A stretch of DNA of 64,000 bases from Phaeobacter porticola (lineage in GTDB: Bacteria > Pseudomonadota > Alphaproteobacteria > Rhodobacterales > Rhodobacteraceae), in assembly GCF_001888185.1 (NCBI RefSeq), contig NZ_CP016364.1:3038001-3102000 (forward strand). Reading direction: 5' to 3'. The notes beneath the pieces are model-generated. The model ran no database searches. It saw only the letters and a program-made list of their open reading frames with translations, and was not told where the DNA came from. How positions within the stretch are numbered: position 1 is the stretch's first letter; every line of letters begins with the position of its first letter. Below are positions 28,361 through 37,691 of the stretch, piece after piece. Both the position numbers and the translations under genes were made by a program.

Positions 28361-29119
28361 TCAGCCACGGCCAATGTAAGGCATTTTGGTCGCCATCACT
28401 GTCATGAATTGGACATTCGCTTCTAGCGGCAGTTTCGCCATATGTAGCACCGACCGGGCCGCGTCCTCTACCGCAAAGGTTTCCATCGGGCGCGCGCTCG
28501 GATCAGCCTCGGCCTGCCGTTCGCTCAGATCTGCAACCATCGGCGTACGCGCATTCCCGATATCAATCTGCCCGCAAGCGATGTTAAAGGCGCGCCCATC
28601 AAGCGACAGGCTGCGGGTAAGGCCGGTAATCGCTGCTTTGGTCGCTGTATAGGGCACCGACTGAGGGCGAGGTACATGGGCCGCAATTGATCCGTTGTTG
28701 ATGATCCGACCGCCTTGTGGCGACTGTTTTCGCATCTGAGCGAAGGCCGCGCGTGCGGCAAGAAACATCCCATTCAGGTTCACATTCACAGCAGCGAACC
28801 AATCTTCCAGCGAGATTTCGTCAATTGTCCCCGCCGGAGTAAAGATGCCAGCATTGTTGAACAGAACATCCAGCCGCGTCACGCGCGCCGCAAACAGATC
28901 CACTGCGCGGTTTATGGCCACCGGGTCTGTCACATCGGCGGACAGTATATGCGCGCTGCTGCGCCCTTGTGCGACCTCGTCCAGCTTTTCCACTCGGCGC
29001 GCCAGCAGGCCTACCTGCCACCCTTCGTCCAGAAACAGTTCAGCCACAGCGCGACCAATGCCGGAACTTGCTCCGGTGATCAGAATACTGCGCTGCTGTT
29101 GGGGTTCGGTGCGGCTCAT
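28361..29119 (-). CDS. SDR-family NAD(P)-dependent oxidoreductase
   Basis: 252-aa short-chain dehydrogenase. Cofactor motif ILITGASSGIGRAVA (TGxxxGxG, about 15-22), LFNNAGIF (NNAG), catalytic Ser in NNGSIAAH, and YTATK for the Tyr-Lys pair (about 157-161). Substrate unknown. Its start overlaps the stop of the upstream helicase gene by four bases, so it is co-translated with an apparently unrelated protein. Confidence 0.87.
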   Translation of the reverse strand: MSRTEPQQQRSILITGASSGIGRAVAELFLDEGWQVGLLARRVEKLDEVAQGRSSAHILSADVTDPVAINRAVDLFAARVTRLDVLFNNAGIFTPAGTIDEISLEDWFAAVNVNLNGMFLAARAAFAQMRKQSPQGGRIINNGSIAAHVPRPQSVPYTATKAAITGLTRSLSLDGRAFNIACGQIDIGNARTPMVADLSERQAEADPSARPMETFAVEDAARSVLHMAKLPLEANVQFMTVMATKMPYIGRG

Positions 29120-30654
29120 ACCGGGCTTTCCTCTTGCATTTCCAAGGTCAAAGCGCTGGCAGGCGCTGCACGCAGGTCGTCCACCTGCAGCGGACCATTG
29201 GGCTTCGCAAGACGGTTACGCACCACCCATATAAGCCGTTCCTGCGCGCGTGTAATCGCGACATAAGCGAGGCGTTTCCACAGGGGTTGGCCTGCCTCCA
29301 CCCGCCCCATACGGGCTGCGGCATAGATATCGGGGGCGAATACTTGCGCCGTCGGCCATTGTGAGCCTTGCGCTTTGTGGATCGTCACAGCTGCGCCATG
29401 CAGAAACGCAGCCCCCATCCGCGCGGCAAAGGGAATGAAGGGTTCCTCTTCATCCGGTTTTTCAATCTTCACAATAGAAGCGGCAGACACCTGCGGATCC
29501 TCTGCACCCATCACATGCAGGCGCGAGAAACCTGGTTTGCGACCGGGTCCGAGGTAGATCACCTGCGCGCCTTTAATCAAACCCCGCGCCTCCAGATCCA
29601 GACGTTTCTTACGGTGTTTCATTGGCAGCTCAATCCCGTCGCAGACCAACGGCTCACCTGCCAAAAGGCTGTCCTCCGGTGCGCCGTGAACGTTGCGAAA
29701 CGCATTGATCAGTCGAATGCGGGTGTTGTTGCGCCAAACAAGTACCGGTGAGCGCGCCATAAGGTCGACCTCGACCCGCTGCCCCCAGACGACGCGCTCG
29801 TCAGTCTTGGAAATCTCCTCAACCATGTGTTCAAACGCCTCGAATCCAACCGCCGGATCGGCAAGCGCATGCGCGAGATCCAAGATAGGATTGCCTGCCT
29901 CCTGCCGATGGATGCGGTTCAGAACCAGTTTGCGATCTTCAGGCAGGGTCTCAAACACCATCGCCCCTGATTGATTCACAGGCGCCAGCTGAGCGGGGTC
30001 GCCAAACAGCAAAAGAGTTGGAAAAATCTCTTTCAGATCCTGAAACTGGCGATCATCCAGCATCGAAGCTTCGTCAATGAAGCCGATGTCCAGTGGCTCC
30101 TCCCGCCGTTTCCAGCCCGTGATAAAATCCGACCCACGCAGACCTGCAACCGCAAGAGCGCCCGGTATGGATTTGTTGCGCTCATAGAACGCCTTTGCAC
30201 GCGCAAGGGCTTCTTCTGTCAAGCCTTCGATCTCTGGCTCGTCCCCAGTACCGGTCAGCCACTCGGCAATTCGTTCATACTCAGGATCATATACTGGCGT
30301 GTATAGGATCCGGTGGATCGTCGTAGCAGGCACACCGCGCAAACGTAGCACACTCGCGGCCTTGTTGGTTGGCGCCAAGATCGCAAGCGTTCGGCGGTCT
30401 TCGCTTTTCTTGCGACTTTCGTAGTCGCCAGAAACCACTTCGACGCCTGCGTCTTCCAGAGCCTTGTAAAGCTCGGCAAGCAGCAATGTCTTGCCCGAAC
30501 CCGCCTTCCCGACAACAGCCATAGCGCCACCGTCACCGCGTGGCGGATGCAACAGATCTGCTTCCAGATCGACCCCTGCCTCATGCAGAAGGGCGGCGAC
30601 GCGATCAAAGGCAACCGCTTGATCGTCGGAGAATTCAATAGGTGCTGCGCTCAT
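29116..30654 (-). CDS. RecD-like ATP-dependent DNA helicase
   Basis: 512-aa superfamily 1 helicase. Walker A AVVGKAGSGKTLLLAEL (about 46-62), LAILAPTNKAASVLR (motif Ia region), Walker B IGFIDEASMLDDRQF (DEAS form), motif III LLLFGDPAQLAPV, and the UvrD-C2 end HGAAVTIHKAQGSQWPTAQV plus LAYVAITRAQERLIWVV. It lacks the N-terminal domain of true RecD, and no recB or recC lies nearby, so it is a stand-alone RecD-like or Pif1-like helicase. Confidence 0.87.
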   Translation of the reverse strand: MSAAPIEFSDDQAVAFDRVAALLHEAGVDLEADLLHPPRGDGGAMAVVGKAGSGKTLLLAELYKALEDAGVEVVSGDYESRKKSEDRRTLAILAPTNKAASVLRLRGVPATTIHRILYTPVYDPEYERIAEWLTGTGDEPEIEGLTEEALARAKAFYERNKSIPGALAVAGLRGSDFITGWKRREEPLDIGFIDEASMLDDRQFQDLKEIFPTLLLFGDPAQLAPVNQSGAMVFETLPEDRKLVLNRIHRQEAGNPILDLAHALADPAVGFEAFEHMVEEISKTDERVVWGQRVEVDLMARSPVLVWRNNTRIRLINAFRNVHGAPEDSLLAGEPLVCDGIELPMKHRKKRLDLEARGLIKGAQVIYLGPGRKPGFSRLHVMGAEDPQVSAASIVKIEKPDEEEPFIPFAARMGAAFLHGAAVTIHKAQGSQWPTAQVFAPDIYAAARMGRVEAGQPLWKRLAYVAITRAQERLIWVVRNRLAKPNGPLQVDDLRAAPASALTLEMQEESPV

Positions 30655-30721
30655 GGCGCGACCCTATAGGCGCGGGGCTAGCTGCACCAGAGCAGACCGC
30701 CCCGCATCCGGCGGTTTCGCC

Positions 30722-31363
30722 TCACCCTGTCAACGCAACTGGACCTAGGCGCCCCGCCCCACCAAACGAACGGTCGAACCATAGCGTCGACAGTTCGGTC
30801 TGAATGCCTGCCCGCTCAGCAACACGATGGTACGCCTCTGTGGAATAGTCCCACAAGCCGAGACAGATCCGATCCCGCCCTTCGCCCATGGTTCCGACAA
30901 TTTCGGGGCTAAACCCAAGAGAACGGTAGATCCGCACCATCCTTCGATCAAAGACACCTGCGAAATGGGCGATGTTGAAGTTCCGCATGATCTCCAGTCC
31001 ACCAAGGGTTAAAGCCCCGGCAACATTGCCACTAGCGTCACGGGACAGGCAGAAGCGGGTGCATTCCCAGATCAGAGGGCTGCTGATCGCGTCCTCCCCC
31101 GTCAGCTCAGGAAAGACATCGTTTACCATGATGGGGCCAGTGGATGGCAGAAACCGCATTGAGCCACCATGACTGCCATCGGGTTGCTCCCAAATCACAT
31201 AGAGCGGATCCAGCGCATCATATTCGTCGCGCTCTTCGCCGTGACCATCAACCGACACATCCCAGCCGAGCCGTGTCTTGAACTGATCTGCACGATCTAC
31301 AAACATTGAATGAGCCAACTCACGGTGCTGGTTCAGGTCGTGTGCATATACATAACGAAGCAT
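30722..31363 (-). CDS. Acyl-homoserine-lactone synthase (LuxI family)
   Basis: 213-aa autoinducer synthase making an N-acyl-homoserine lactone from S-adenosylmethionine and acyl-ACP. The conserved LuxI residues are present: Arg24, Phe28, Trp34, the acidic pair in DEYDALDPLYVI, Arg70 in GGSMRFLP, and Glu100/Arg103 in IWECTRFCLS. The acyl chain length cannot be read from sequence. It lies 93 bp downstream of luxR on the same strand; both may be co-transcribed, and the gap may hold its own promoter. Confidence 0.93.
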   Translation of the reverse strand: MLRYVYAHDLNQHRELAHSMFVDRADQFKTRLGWDVSVDGHGEERDEYDALDPLYVIWEQPDGSHGGSMRFLPSTGPIMVNDVFPELTGEDAISSPLIWECTRFCLSRDASGNVAGALTLGGLEIMRNFNIAHFAGVFDRRMVRIYRSLGFSPEIVGTMGEGRDRICLGLWDYSTEAYHRVAERAGIQTELSTLWFDRSFGGAGRLGPVALTG

Positions 31364-31456
31364 AATTAGTCCCCTTTAGATAGAAAAGTGGGACCAGATT
31401 ACGACCAGAAGAGATTCTCAACTATAAGGTTAATGAATGCTAATCGCTTCAACACC

Positions 31457-32176
31457 TTAGATGATGATGAGCCCAAGACTCAGGGCGCGGGCGATAGCAT
31501 GGGTGGTATTGATAGCTCCCAATTTGAAGCGCGCGCTCTCAATATAGACTCGCAATGTATGTTCTGAGATGGTCAGTGTCTTAGCCACCTGCGCGCGACT
31601 GTAACCCATTGCGAGCAGGGTCAGCGCGTCGATCTCTCGCGGTGACAAGGGCTGCACATGTTCAGGACTGCGGTCCGGCTCGAACTCCAACGCCTTGCGA
31701 TTGAAGTAGTGGCCAATCAGTATCAGATCCCGGCTGTGTTTGTCCGTAAATCCGGCCCAGGTTTCATCATCACAGTTATGACTAACCGTGAACAAGGCAA
31801 ACTGTCCATTCGGCCCACGGATCGGAATTGAGTATCCTTGGTTCCCGACGTCATGGGCCATTGCATCCTGAAGAAATTCACGTGCCGGCTTGGAGCTCCA
31901 ATCCAACCGCCGCCAATCCACTGGGTGAAATCGCTGATAGCAGCCGATGATCACCGGATCGACACGCACATAGGATTTTTCCTGATAGCGTTCGATCCAG
32001 TCCTGCGAGTAGGTGCCAAAGTGATAGTGATCCCCTGCGCTATCAACCCAATGATACATCGCATGGTCGACCTCAAATGTGTCGCACACTCTCTGAATGA
32101 TCTCTTGCAAGCCATCAACCGTAGTTGTGGCGTCCAGCACCTCGAGGATCAGATCAAGATTTACTTTGGTTGCCAT
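31457..32176 (-). CDS. LuxR-family quorum-sensing transcriptional regulator
   Basis: 239-aa regulator with an N-terminal autoinducer-binding domain and a C-terminal GerE helix-turn-helix. The five ligand-pocket residues of TraR/LasR are present at correct spacing: Trp60, Tyr64, Asp73, Pro74 and Trp88, so it should bind an AHL and is not a degenerate solo. The HTH is LSPREIDALTLLAMGYSRAQ VAKTL followed by ISEHTLRVYIESARFKLGA (about 173-215). Pairs with the luxI gene downstream. Confidence 0.93.
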   Translation of the reverse strand: MATKVNLDLILEVLDATTTVDGLQEIIQRVCDTFEVDHAMYHWVDSAGDHYHFGTYSQDWIERYQEKSYVRVDPVIIGCYQRFHPVDWRRLDWSSKPAREFLQDAMAHDVGNQGYSIPIRGPNGQFALFTVSHNCDDETWAGFTDKHSRDLILIGHYFNRKALEFEPDRSPEHVQPLSPREIDALTLLAMGYSRAQVAKTLTISEHTLRVYIESARFKLGAINTTHAIARALSLGLIII

Positions 32177-32446
32177 GAACCGCCTGATTTCTCACTTTAT
32201 CGCCGCGCAGCCCCTCTGCGCCATCAAGGATGGAGGCATAATTTGCATCCCGTTCCCAGACGTCTATGTGCCGCGATCGCCGATGCAGCGTCAACGGAAA
32301 GACCTCATAATGAACATGTTTTTATTCGCTACAAGTTTATCTAGCACGTGGTATCACATTGTCTGCCCTACAATGCCAGACAGCTTCAATCCCCGCCATC
32401 CTGTACGTCCACACCAAGCGGAAACCAGCAAGCCAACTTAATGTAC
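32177..32446. other. Gene-free AT-richer region upstream of luxR
   Basis: With the ccr terminator it makes 330 bp lacking any supported gene between luxR and ccr. It should carry the luxR promoter (minus strand). I see one inverted repeat, TGTCTG-N11-CAGACA at 32360-32382, too weak to call a lux box. No small ORF with a ribosome site stands out. Confidence 0.5.
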
Positions 32447-32478
32447 AAAAAAACGCCAGTCGCAGCATGCGACTGGCG
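32444..32478 (-). terminator. Strong rho-independent terminator of ccr
   Basis: Perfect 11-bp stem CGCCAGTCGCA (32454-32464), loop GCA, TGCGACTGGCG (32468-32478). On the minus strand it is followed by a run of seven T, giving a textbook terminator about 30 bp after the ccr stop. Confidence 0.9.
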
Positions 32479-32506
32479 GGAAAAACGCTGATTACCGGCT
32501 AATGTC

Positions 32507-33787
32507 TTAGCCTGCCAGGACATCCTCCAATGTGCGCAGACCGGTGCGCGGAGCTTGAACCAGAACAGACATATTGCCTGGCTTATGTTCATTCCGCAGC
32601 ATCTTCATATGTGCCTCTGGTAGGTCCGACCAAGAAAACACCTCAGACATGCAAGGGTCCAAGCGACGCTCCACCATCAGCTTGTTGGCAGCCGCCGCCT
32701 GCTTCAGATGCGCAAAATGTGATCCCTGAAGACGCTTTTGGTGCATCCACATATACCGCACATCAAAGGTTAGATTGTAGCCTGTGGTGCCCGCACAGAT
32801 CACGACCATGCCGCCCTTTTTGCAAACGAATGTCGAAACCGGAAAGGTGCTCTCGCCGGGATGTTCAAACACCATATCCACATTCACACCCTTACCGGTG
32901 ATATCCCAGATCGCTTTACCGAATTTACGGGCTTCCTTGAACCAGGCTGCGTACTCTGGGGTGTTCACTGTCGGCATCTGCCCCCAGCAGTTAAAATCTT
33001 TGCGGTTGATAACGCCCTTGGCCCCGAGCCCCATTACGAAATCACGTTTGCTCTCGTCCGAGATCACCCCGATCGCGTTGGCACCTGCCGTGTTGATCAA
33101 CTGGATCGCATAAGAGCCAAGACCACCCGACGCGCCCCAGACCAGAACGTTCTGACCCGGCTTCAAATCATGCGGCTCGTGGCCGAACAGCATTCGATAC
33201 GCGGTGGCCAATGTAAGTGTGTAACAGGCGCTTTCTTCCCATGTCAGATGTTTGGGACGCGGCATCAGCTGCTGTGACTGAACATTTGTGAACTGCGCAA
33301 AGGATCCGTCAGGGGTCTCATAGCCCCAAATCCGCTGGCTTGGAGAATACATCGGATCGCCGCCGTTGCACTCCTCATCATCGCCATCATCCTGGTTGCA
33401 GTGAATCACCACTTCGTCGCCAACTTTCCAGCGCTTTACCTTGTCCCCTACCGCCCACACGATGCCCGAGGCATCAGAACCGGCAATATGGAACGGGGCT
33501 CCATGGCCGTCAAAGGGGCTGATCGGCGTGCCAAGCGCGGCCCAAACGCCGTTGTAGTTCACACCCGCAGCCATCACAAGAACCAGCACATCGTGGCTGT
33601 CCAGCTTGGGCACATCAACAACCTCCTGAACCATCGCTGTATCCGGGTTGCCGTGGCGCTCCTTGCGGATGGTCCAAGCGTACATTTTCTGCGGCACATA
33701 CCCCATCGGGGGCAGCTCACCAATCTCATAGAGCTCTTTTTCAGGGGCCTCGTAGGAGAGGGCGCCGTTTTGCGTATCCAAAGCCAT
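32507..33787 (-). CDS. ccr: Crotonyl-CoA carboxylase/reductase
   Basis: 426-aa key enzyme of the ethylmalonyl-CoA pathway: NADPH-dependent reductive carboxylation of crotonyl-CoA to ethylmalonyl-CoA. Medium-chain dehydrogenase fold with the Ccr-typical start EKELYEIGELPPMGYVPQKMYAWTIRKERHG split here as EIGELPPMGYVP and YAWTIRKERHG, the nucleotide site VLVWGASGGLGSYAIQL, and EHPGESTFPVSTFVCKKGG. The ATG at 33787 has GGAGG six bases upstream and is preferred to 33799. It has its own terminator, and ecm lies 1.8 kb away. Confidence 0.95.
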   Translation of the reverse strand: MALDTQNGALSYEAPEKELYEIGELPPMGYVPQKMYAWTIRKERHGNPDTAMVQEVVDVPKLDSHDVLVLVMAAGVNYNGVWAALGTPISPFDGHGAPFHIAGSDASGIVWAVGDKVKRWKVGDEVVIHCNQDDGDDEECNGGDPMYSPSQRIWGYETPDGSFAQFTNVQSQQLMPRPKHLTWEESACYTLTLATAYRMLFGHEPHDLKPGQNVLVWGASGGLGSYAIQLINTAGANAIGVISDESKRDFVMGLGAKGVINRKDFNCWGQMPTVNTPEYAAWFKEARKFGKAIWDITGKGVNVDMVFEHPGESTFPVSTFVCKKGGMVVICAGTTGYNLTFDVRYMWMHQKRLQGSHFAHLKQAAAANKLMVERRLDPCMSEVFSWSDLPEAHMKMLRNEHKPGNMSVLVQAPRTGLRTLEDVLAG

Positions 33788-33898
33788 GCTGGCCTCCATT
33801 TATTCCGCTGTTTGCCGCAATGCAGAATCACGGCTGCTATCTAGGGAATAGAATTCGACAAGCAAGAATGCAACAACATTTACTCATTTTAGGTAATT

Positions 33899-35353
33899 TT
33901 ATGACCCAGCAGATGCAGAAAAACTATTCGCCGTTGCAGCATTATTCGGCTGTGAAGGTAGGTCACCTGATGGCGAAGGGATCAGATGACGGATCGAATT
34001 CGCGTAATACATCAGGAGCTCGTGCTGGTTTGCCACGATGCGGTATTGGCCACCCTGCTGATGCACTATTCCCCTCACTACCAGTTGGCGCAGGCCTACA
34101 TCTGCCGCGTATCCACGGCTGTCTCGTGGCGTGTGGACATGAGCAAATGGCATCTGTGCCAGAAGGTCATCCATCGCATGTTCTATTGCGGATCGGCTAA
34201 GCGGCCGTGCGCCATCTGACGCACGCACCAAAGCCGCCGCGACCAGGGCAACAGGCAAGACGGGAACACATTCACCGATCCGCCGCATCAATTCCTCTGC
34301 CAGCACCGTTGGCGTGTTTTCTCCTTCCTCGCGCAGGAAAAAACCCCGAAAACTGAGGGGGCGACCAAAGCTAACGGCAGCATAGCCGAACCGCTGATAA
34401 CGCCCGGTCATCCAGAGCCAAAGTTGGCGCGCGATACGAATTGCCACAACATGGATCGGGGCGCGGAACCGGCGTTCACCGGATTGCGCCGCAGAGGTCA
34501 GAATTTTATCCTCCAGCACCCGATCATAGTTCAACGCAACCGGCACAAAAACCACATCACGACCGCTGTCTTCCTGCGCAACCTGCCCGTCCACAATATA
34601 CTTCAGCAATCCCAGCTTCGGCTCCGCCAAGGAACCATCTAGACTTAGGCCGCCTTCAGGAAATATCGCCTGGGTGACACCGTTTTGAGTAGCAAGACGT
34701 ACATAGGTTGCCAGCACACGGCGATAGAGATCATTTCTGGATTTACGACGGATGAAGTAGGCCCCCATCGCGCGGATCAATCGCGACAATGGCCAGACCC
34801 GCGCCCACTCCCCAACAGCATATGACAAAGCTGAGCGATCCGCGGCCAGATAGGTGATCAACACGTAGTCCATATTGGAACGGTGGTTCATGACAAAGAC
34901 CACAGTGGCCTCAGGGTCGATCGCCTTCAGGGCCGTCTCGTCGATGTATCCCAAGCGGACCCGATAGATGGCATTGGACAAAAACCGTGCCAAACGGATT
35001 GCGATACTGAAATAGGCAACTGCCGAAAACGACGGAACAATCTCACGGGCATAGCGCCGGGCTTCTTCGAAGGCGACGTTTTCAGGAATGCCCTGCGCCC
35101 GGGCATGATCCGCCATCGCCTGCGCTACTTGGGGGTCATAGATCAGCCGCTGGATCATGTCGTATCTTCGCGCCAGCTTGAAAGGTTGGATCGGCCGTTC
35201 AAGCCGCTGGTTCAATCGCGCAACGGCCCGTTCCAGGCGACGTCGAAAGAACCATCGTACGGACGGGAACAAAAAATGCGAGGCAAAGGTGACCGCAGCA
35301 AACAGCACGATCAGCACAAAAAGCCACATTGGGAGTTCGACGGTCTGCGTCAT
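33899..35353 (-). CDS. PlsB-like glycerol-3-phosphate / lysophospholipid acyltransferase
   Basis: 484-aa membrane acyltransferase for phospholipid synthesis. The N-terminus is one membrane helix (MWLFVLIVLFAAVTFASHFLF in part). The acyltransferase block I VFVMNHRSNMDY holds the NHx4D motif, and block III is AIFPEGGLSLDGSLAEPKLG. Full-length E. coli PlsB is about 800 aa, so this is the shorter alphaproteobacterial form, and the substrate could also be 1-acyl-G3P. I use the ATG at 35353 (AAGG upstream) because the membrane helix follows directly. It sits between ccr and the divergent ecm. Confidence 0.82.
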   Translation of the reverse strand: MTQTVELPMWLFVLIVLFAAVTFASHFLFPSVRWFFRRRLERAVARLNQRLERPIQPFKLARRYDMIQRLIYDPQVAQAMADHARAQGIPENVAFEEARRYAREIVPSFSAVAYFSIAIRLARFLSNAIYRVRLGYIDETALKAIDPEATVVFVMNHRSNMDYVLITYLAADRSALSYAVGEWARVWPLSRLIRAMGAYFIRRKSRNDLYRRVLATYVRLATQNGVTQAIFPEGGLSLDGSLAEPKLGLLKYIVDGQVAQEDSGRDVVFVPVALNYDRVLEDKILTSAAQSGERRFRAPIHVVAIRIARQLWLWMTGRYQRFGYAAVSFGRPLSFRGFFLREEGENTPTVLAEELMRRIGECVPVLPVALVAAALVRASDGARPLSRSAIEHAMDDLLAQMPFAHVHTPRDSRGYAADVGLRQLVVRGIVHQQGGQYRIVANQHELLMYYANSIRHLIPSPSGDLPSQPNNAATANSFSASAGS

Positions 35354-35528
35354 CACCTTGGACCCTTGCCCAAGCCAGACAGCTTTACAAGCCCCTTGCC
35401 CGCTCAGGTCGTCCGCCAGCCGCACCGCGCCGTTGTCCGATCGGCACCTAAGCATATCAAAGCAACAGGTGTCATTCGTACACAGCGGGATCAGGTTCAG
35501 ATTTGCTGAAATGCCGCAACGCAGCGAA

Positions 35529-35557
35529 TTGACACCGGCTAATAATTGCTATTTAGA
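35529..35557 (+). promoter_or_regulatory. Candidate promoter of ecm
   Basis: TTGACA at 35529-35534 and, 17 bases later, TTTAGA at 35552-35557, in the 251-bp divergent gap between the acyltransferase and ecm. The -35 is a perfect consensus; the -10 is partial. Confidence 0.45.
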
Positions 35558-35604
35558 TCATCAAAGCGAAATATAATTACCGAAACACCGAAAAGAGGCC
35601 GATA

Positions 35605-37572
35605 ATGCCGCAGACGCAAAAAGACCGCCCCTGGCTGATCCGCACCTATGCCGGCCATTCGACTGCCAGTGCTTCTAACGCACTCTATCGCAGCAACCTG
35701 GCCAAAGGCCAAACCGGCCTCAGCGTGGCCTTCGACCTGCCCACACAGACAGGTTATGACAGCGACCATATTCTGGCGCGCGGCGAGGTTGGCAAGGTCG
35801 GTGTACCCATTTGCCATTTGGGTGACATGCGGAGCCTGTTTGACCAGATCCCATTGGAGCAGATGAACACCTCGATGACGATCAACGCCACGGCACCCTG
35901 GCTGCTGTCTCTCTATATTGCAGTGGCAGAGGAACAGGGGGCCGACATTTCGCAACTGCAAGGCACCGTACAGAACGACCTGATCAAGGAATACCTGAGC
36001 CGCGGCACCTATATTTGCCCCCCCGGTCCCAGTCTCAAGATGATCGCGGATGTGGCAGAGTACTGCTATTCCAATGTTCCCAAATGGAACCCGATGAATG
36101 TCTGTTCCTATCATCTGCAAGAAGCCGGTGCGACGCCCGAGCAAGAGCTGGCCTTCGCCCTGGCCACGGCACAAGCCGTATTGGATGCCCTGAGGCCACG
36201 CGTCCCTGCAGAAGATTTTCCGGCGCTGGTCGGGCGCATTTCCTTTTTTGTAAACGCAGGCATCCGGTTTGTCACGGAGATGTGTAAGATGCGCGCCTTT
36301 GTCGATCTCTGGGACGAGATCTGCGAAACTCGCTACGGCGTCAGCGAAGCCAAATATCGCCGTTTCCGCTATGGAGTGCAGGTGAATTCTCTGGGGCTTA
36401 CAGAACAGCAGCCTGAGAACAATGTCTACCGCATCCTGATCGAAATGCTCGCGGTCACATTGTCCAAGAAAGCCCGTGCCCGTGCCGTGCAATTGCCCGC
36501 CTGGAACGAGGCACTCGGTCTGCCGCGCCCTTGGGATCAGCAGTGGTCCATGCGCATGCAGCAAATTCTGGCGTATGAGACAGATCTTCTGGAATACGGT
36601 GATCTTTTTGACGGTAACCCCGTGGTAGATGCCAAAGTCGAGGCGCTGAAAGATGGCGCGCGAGCCGAGTTGGCAACCCTTGACAGCATGGGCGGTGCGG
36701 TTGCTGCGATCGACTATATGAAGGGACGGCTGGTGGACTCCAACGCGGAACGTCTGAACCGGATTGAGCGCAACGAAACCGTCGTCGTCGGCGTCAACAA
36801 ATGGACCGAAGGGGAGCCCTCTCCTCTCCAGACGGAAGACGGCGGCATCATGGTGGTGGATCCGGCCGTAGAGCACGAACAAATAGGTCGCCTAAATAAC
36901 TGGCGCCAAGAACGCAACGTAAAGGCTGTGGAGCAGGCGCTGACAAATCTGCGCAATGCGGCGCAGCAAGGAGACAACATCATGCCACCCTCCATCGCGG
37001 CCGCAAAGGTAGGGGTGACGACGGGGGAATGGGCCGAGGAAATGCGCAAAGTATACGGCACCTATCGTGGGCCAACCGGGGTATCTGGCGCTGTCTCCAA
37101 TCAGACACAAGGACTGGATGAGCTGCGCGAAAAGGTGAATGCTGTTAGTGATCAACTGGGGCGCCGTTTGAAGTTTCTGGTCGGCAAACCCGGCCTTGAT
37201 GGTCATTCCAATGGTGCAGAACAGATTGCCTTCCGCGCCCGCGACTGCGGCATGGACATCACCTATGACGGCATCCGCATGACGCCCGAAGAACTTGTTG
37301 CCACAGCAATCGCGGATGATGCGCATGTGGTGGGTATGTCGATACTGTCCGGCAGTCACCTCCCCCTGATTGAGGAATTGATGGGGCGTATGCACAACGC
37401 TGGTCTATCCCATGTACCTGTTATCGTCGGGGGAATCATTCCCGACGATGATGCGGCTTTGCTTAAAAAAATGGGTGTAGCGCGTGTTTATACACCCAAG
37501 GATTTTGAGCTTAACGCAATCATGGGGGATATTGTTGAACTTGCGAAACAACCGGAAACGGCGGCGCATTAG
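35605..37572 (+). CDS. ecm: Ethylmalonyl-CoA mutase (B12-dependent)
   Basis: 655-aa coenzyme-B12 mutase converting (2R)-ethylmalonyl-CoA to (2S)-methylsuccinyl-CoA. It begins PWLIRTYAGHSTASASN and has TGLSVAFDLPTQTGYDSDH as in the methylmalonyl-CoA mutase family. The C-terminal cobalamin domain has the base-off motif DGHSNG (Asp532, His534, Gly537). The single-chain ~650-aa length and start sequence fit Ecm rather than methylmalonyl-CoA mutase (~710 aa). Proximity to ccr supports this. Confidence 0.93.
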   Translation: MPQTQKDRPWLIRTYAGHSTASASNALYRSNLAKGQTGLSVAFDLPTQTGYDSDHILARGEVGKVGVPICHLGDMRSLFDQIPLEQMNTSMTINATAPWLLSLYIAVAEEQGADISQLQGTVQNDLIKEYLSRGTYICPPGPSLKMIADVAEYCYSNVPKWNPMNVCSYHLQEAGATPEQELAFALATAQAVLDALRPRVPAEDFPALVGRISFFVNAGIRFVTEMCKMRAFVDLWDEICETRYGVSEAKYRRFRYGVQVNSLGLTEQQPENNVYRILIEMLAVTLSKKARARAVQLPAWNEALGLPRPWDQQWSMRMQQILAYETDLLEYGDLFDGNPVVDAKVEALKDGARAELATLDSMGGAVAAIDYMKGRLVDSNAERLNRIERNETVVVGVNKWTEGEPSPLQTEDGGIMVVDPAVEHEQIGRLNNWRQERNVKAVEQALTNLRNAAQQGDNIMPPSIAAAKVGVTTGEWAEEMRKVYGTYRGPTGVSGAVSNQTQGLDELREKVNAVSDQLGRRLKFLVGKPGLDGHSNGAEQIAFRARDCGMDITYDGIRMTPEELVATAIADDAHVVGMSILSGSHLPLIEELMGRMHNAGLSHVPVIVGGIIPDDDAALLKKMGVARVYTPKDFELNAIMGDIVELAKQPETAAH

Positions 37573-37638
37573 CGGATTTCCGCAAATACCAATAAGTATC
37601 GCAAATTTACTGATGAAATAGTCAGAGAAATAGCGTCA

Positions 37639-37680
37639 TAAATGAATGCACATCGACAAATCACGAAGTGCATTCATTTA
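37639..37680 (+). repeat. Perfect 13-bp inverted repeat abutting the H-NS-like gene start
   Basis: TAAATGAATGCAC (37639-37651), a 16-base spacer, and GTGCATTCATTTA (37668-37680). The right arm ends two bases before the GGAG ribosome site of the downstream gene. It could be a DNA operator or an mRNA hairpin affecting ribosome access. Confidence 0.85.
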
Positions 37681-37691
37681 TGGAGAAGAAA

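Noticed and set aside
31364-31456. Direct repeat TCTGGTC-N4-TCTGGTC (minus strand) before luxI, considered as a lux box
   Set aside because: Lux boxes are palindromes of about 18-20 bp; this is a direct repeat with no dyad symmetry.
32360-32382. TGTCTG-N11-CAGACA upstream of luxR
   Set aside because: Short arms and long spacer; expected by chance in 330 bp.
35539-36882. 447-codon frame antisense to ecm
   Set aside because: Ecm on the plus strand has full catalytic and B12 motifs; the antisense frame has none.
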